Shown: positions 1 through 28,726 of the stretch, in pieces
Layout of the letters: every line of letters starts with the position of its first letter
Position numbering within the stretch: position 1 is the stretch's first letter
Origin: Acanthaster planci
Taxonomy: Eukaryota; Echinodermata; Asteroidea; Valvatida; Acanthasteridae
Length of the DNA stretch: 28,726 nt
Direction: 5' to 3'
NCBI RefSeq assembly: GCF_001949145.1
Contig: NW_019091371.1
Coordinates: 1,120,607 to 1,149,332 of the forward strand
Made by a program: the position numbers and the translations under genes
Notes under the pieces: model-generated
What the model was told of the DNA's origin: nothing
What the model saw: the letters and a program-made list of their open reading frames with translations, nothing else
The model's database searches: none

Positions 1-50
1 AGATGGGTTAGCCTTGAGCAATGTCTTTTTCTTTTCCCTTTTTTCACTAG

Positions 51-28127
<28,077 letters not shown>

Positions 28128-28726
28128 GTCAGTTTATTGATATAGTTAGCCATTTAACTTGGGCTATTGTCCCAGTTGTAACTTGAGTCTGGTCAAGGTT
28201 CATGTCAAGAAAATCACACACCGAAACTTGCTTGTCTTGAGTCACGTTTTGTGAATATCTAGATGTTCTTGAGAATTGAAACACTTTGTTTTTGATCCAA
28301 AATGACAACAGAGTTGGTGTGTGTTAATTGAAGTGGGTTTGAACTTGCTAGAACTCTGTATTAATAGGGAAGTTAAAAGTGGGACTCCTTTTATTTTCTA
28401 GCCATTTCCTTTGGTTATCTGAAAAGAAAATCAGTGAATTGTTCAAATAGTCGTGGTTTATTTAATGATACAGTAGATTCCCAGACTAGTGCTCTCACAG
28501 GGACCAAACTTATTTGAGTGTTATATCTGTACAAAGCAACTCAACAACATCATGCACATGTGACACTGCACAGTGCACCTGTACCATTTAACTATTAATC
28601 TCAAGTTTTAAAGCTATACACAACACAGCATTCACAGAAAAGCACATGTACGTGCCATCTAAAACCTCTATGATTTTTTTTACTGTACGGGTGGATAGAG
28701 TAGAATAAAACAAAACAGGTGTCTTC
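28128..28726 (+). other. Start of intron 11 (phase 2)
   Basis: Begins GTCAGT and runs off the window. AT-rich; one ACATGTA near 28646; no exon or element recognised. Confidence 0.85.

Overview
The window is animal nuclear DNA. It holds the middle of one large, intron-rich gene on the + strand that encodes a p90 ribosomal S6 kinase (RSK, RPS6KA family). Eleven consecutive coding exons (51-157, 7806-7983, 8509-8579, 9936-10089, 15574-15676, 18670-18812, 19574-19630, 20367-20531, 21833-21991, 24945-25106, 28051-28127) all have GT-AG borders and compatible phases. Joined, they give 458 codons plus two bases with no internal stop. They run from the middle of the N-terminal AGC kinase domain, through the turn-motif and hydrophobic-motif linker, to about subdomain IX of the C-terminal CaMK-type kinase domain. 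The start codon, first exons, promoter, last exons and poly(A) site lie outside the window.

Only about 1.4 kb of 28.7 kb is coding. The introns (0.5 to 7.6 kb) are AT-rich and full of mobile-element debris. Intron 1 and intron 10 carry two copies of one ~1 kb dispersed repeat in the same orientation. Intron 1 also has a ~145-bp foldback element. Intron 3 has a ~578-bp element with TTAA duplications (piggyBac-like, non-autonomous). Introns 4 and 5 each carry one copy of a ~120-bp miniature element; the intron 5 copy is flanked by TTA (PIF/Harbinger-like). Intron 4 also contains a pair of ~125-bp inverted arms about 0.9 kb apart. Intron 8 has three hairpins. Intron 9 holds, on the minus strand, a decayed non-LTR retrotransposon reverse transcriptase followed by an almost full-length but broken tyrosine recombinase. 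Intron 10 also carries a ~450-bp pogo/Tigger-like miniature element.

The palindromic word TACATGTA and its core ACATGTA are strikingly common throughout (about fifty ACATGTA by hand count). With the RSK gene structure, the DIRS/Ngaro- or Crypton-like recombinase and the miniature transposons, this fits a marine invertebrate or invertebrate deuterostome. I cannot name the species. No RNA gene, CRISPR array, prokaryotic operon or second intact protein-coding gene was found. The most unusual points are the recombinase next to a non-LTR reverse transcriptase on the same strand, the Met gatekeeper in the RSK C-terminal kinase, and the density of foldback and miniature elements in one gene.
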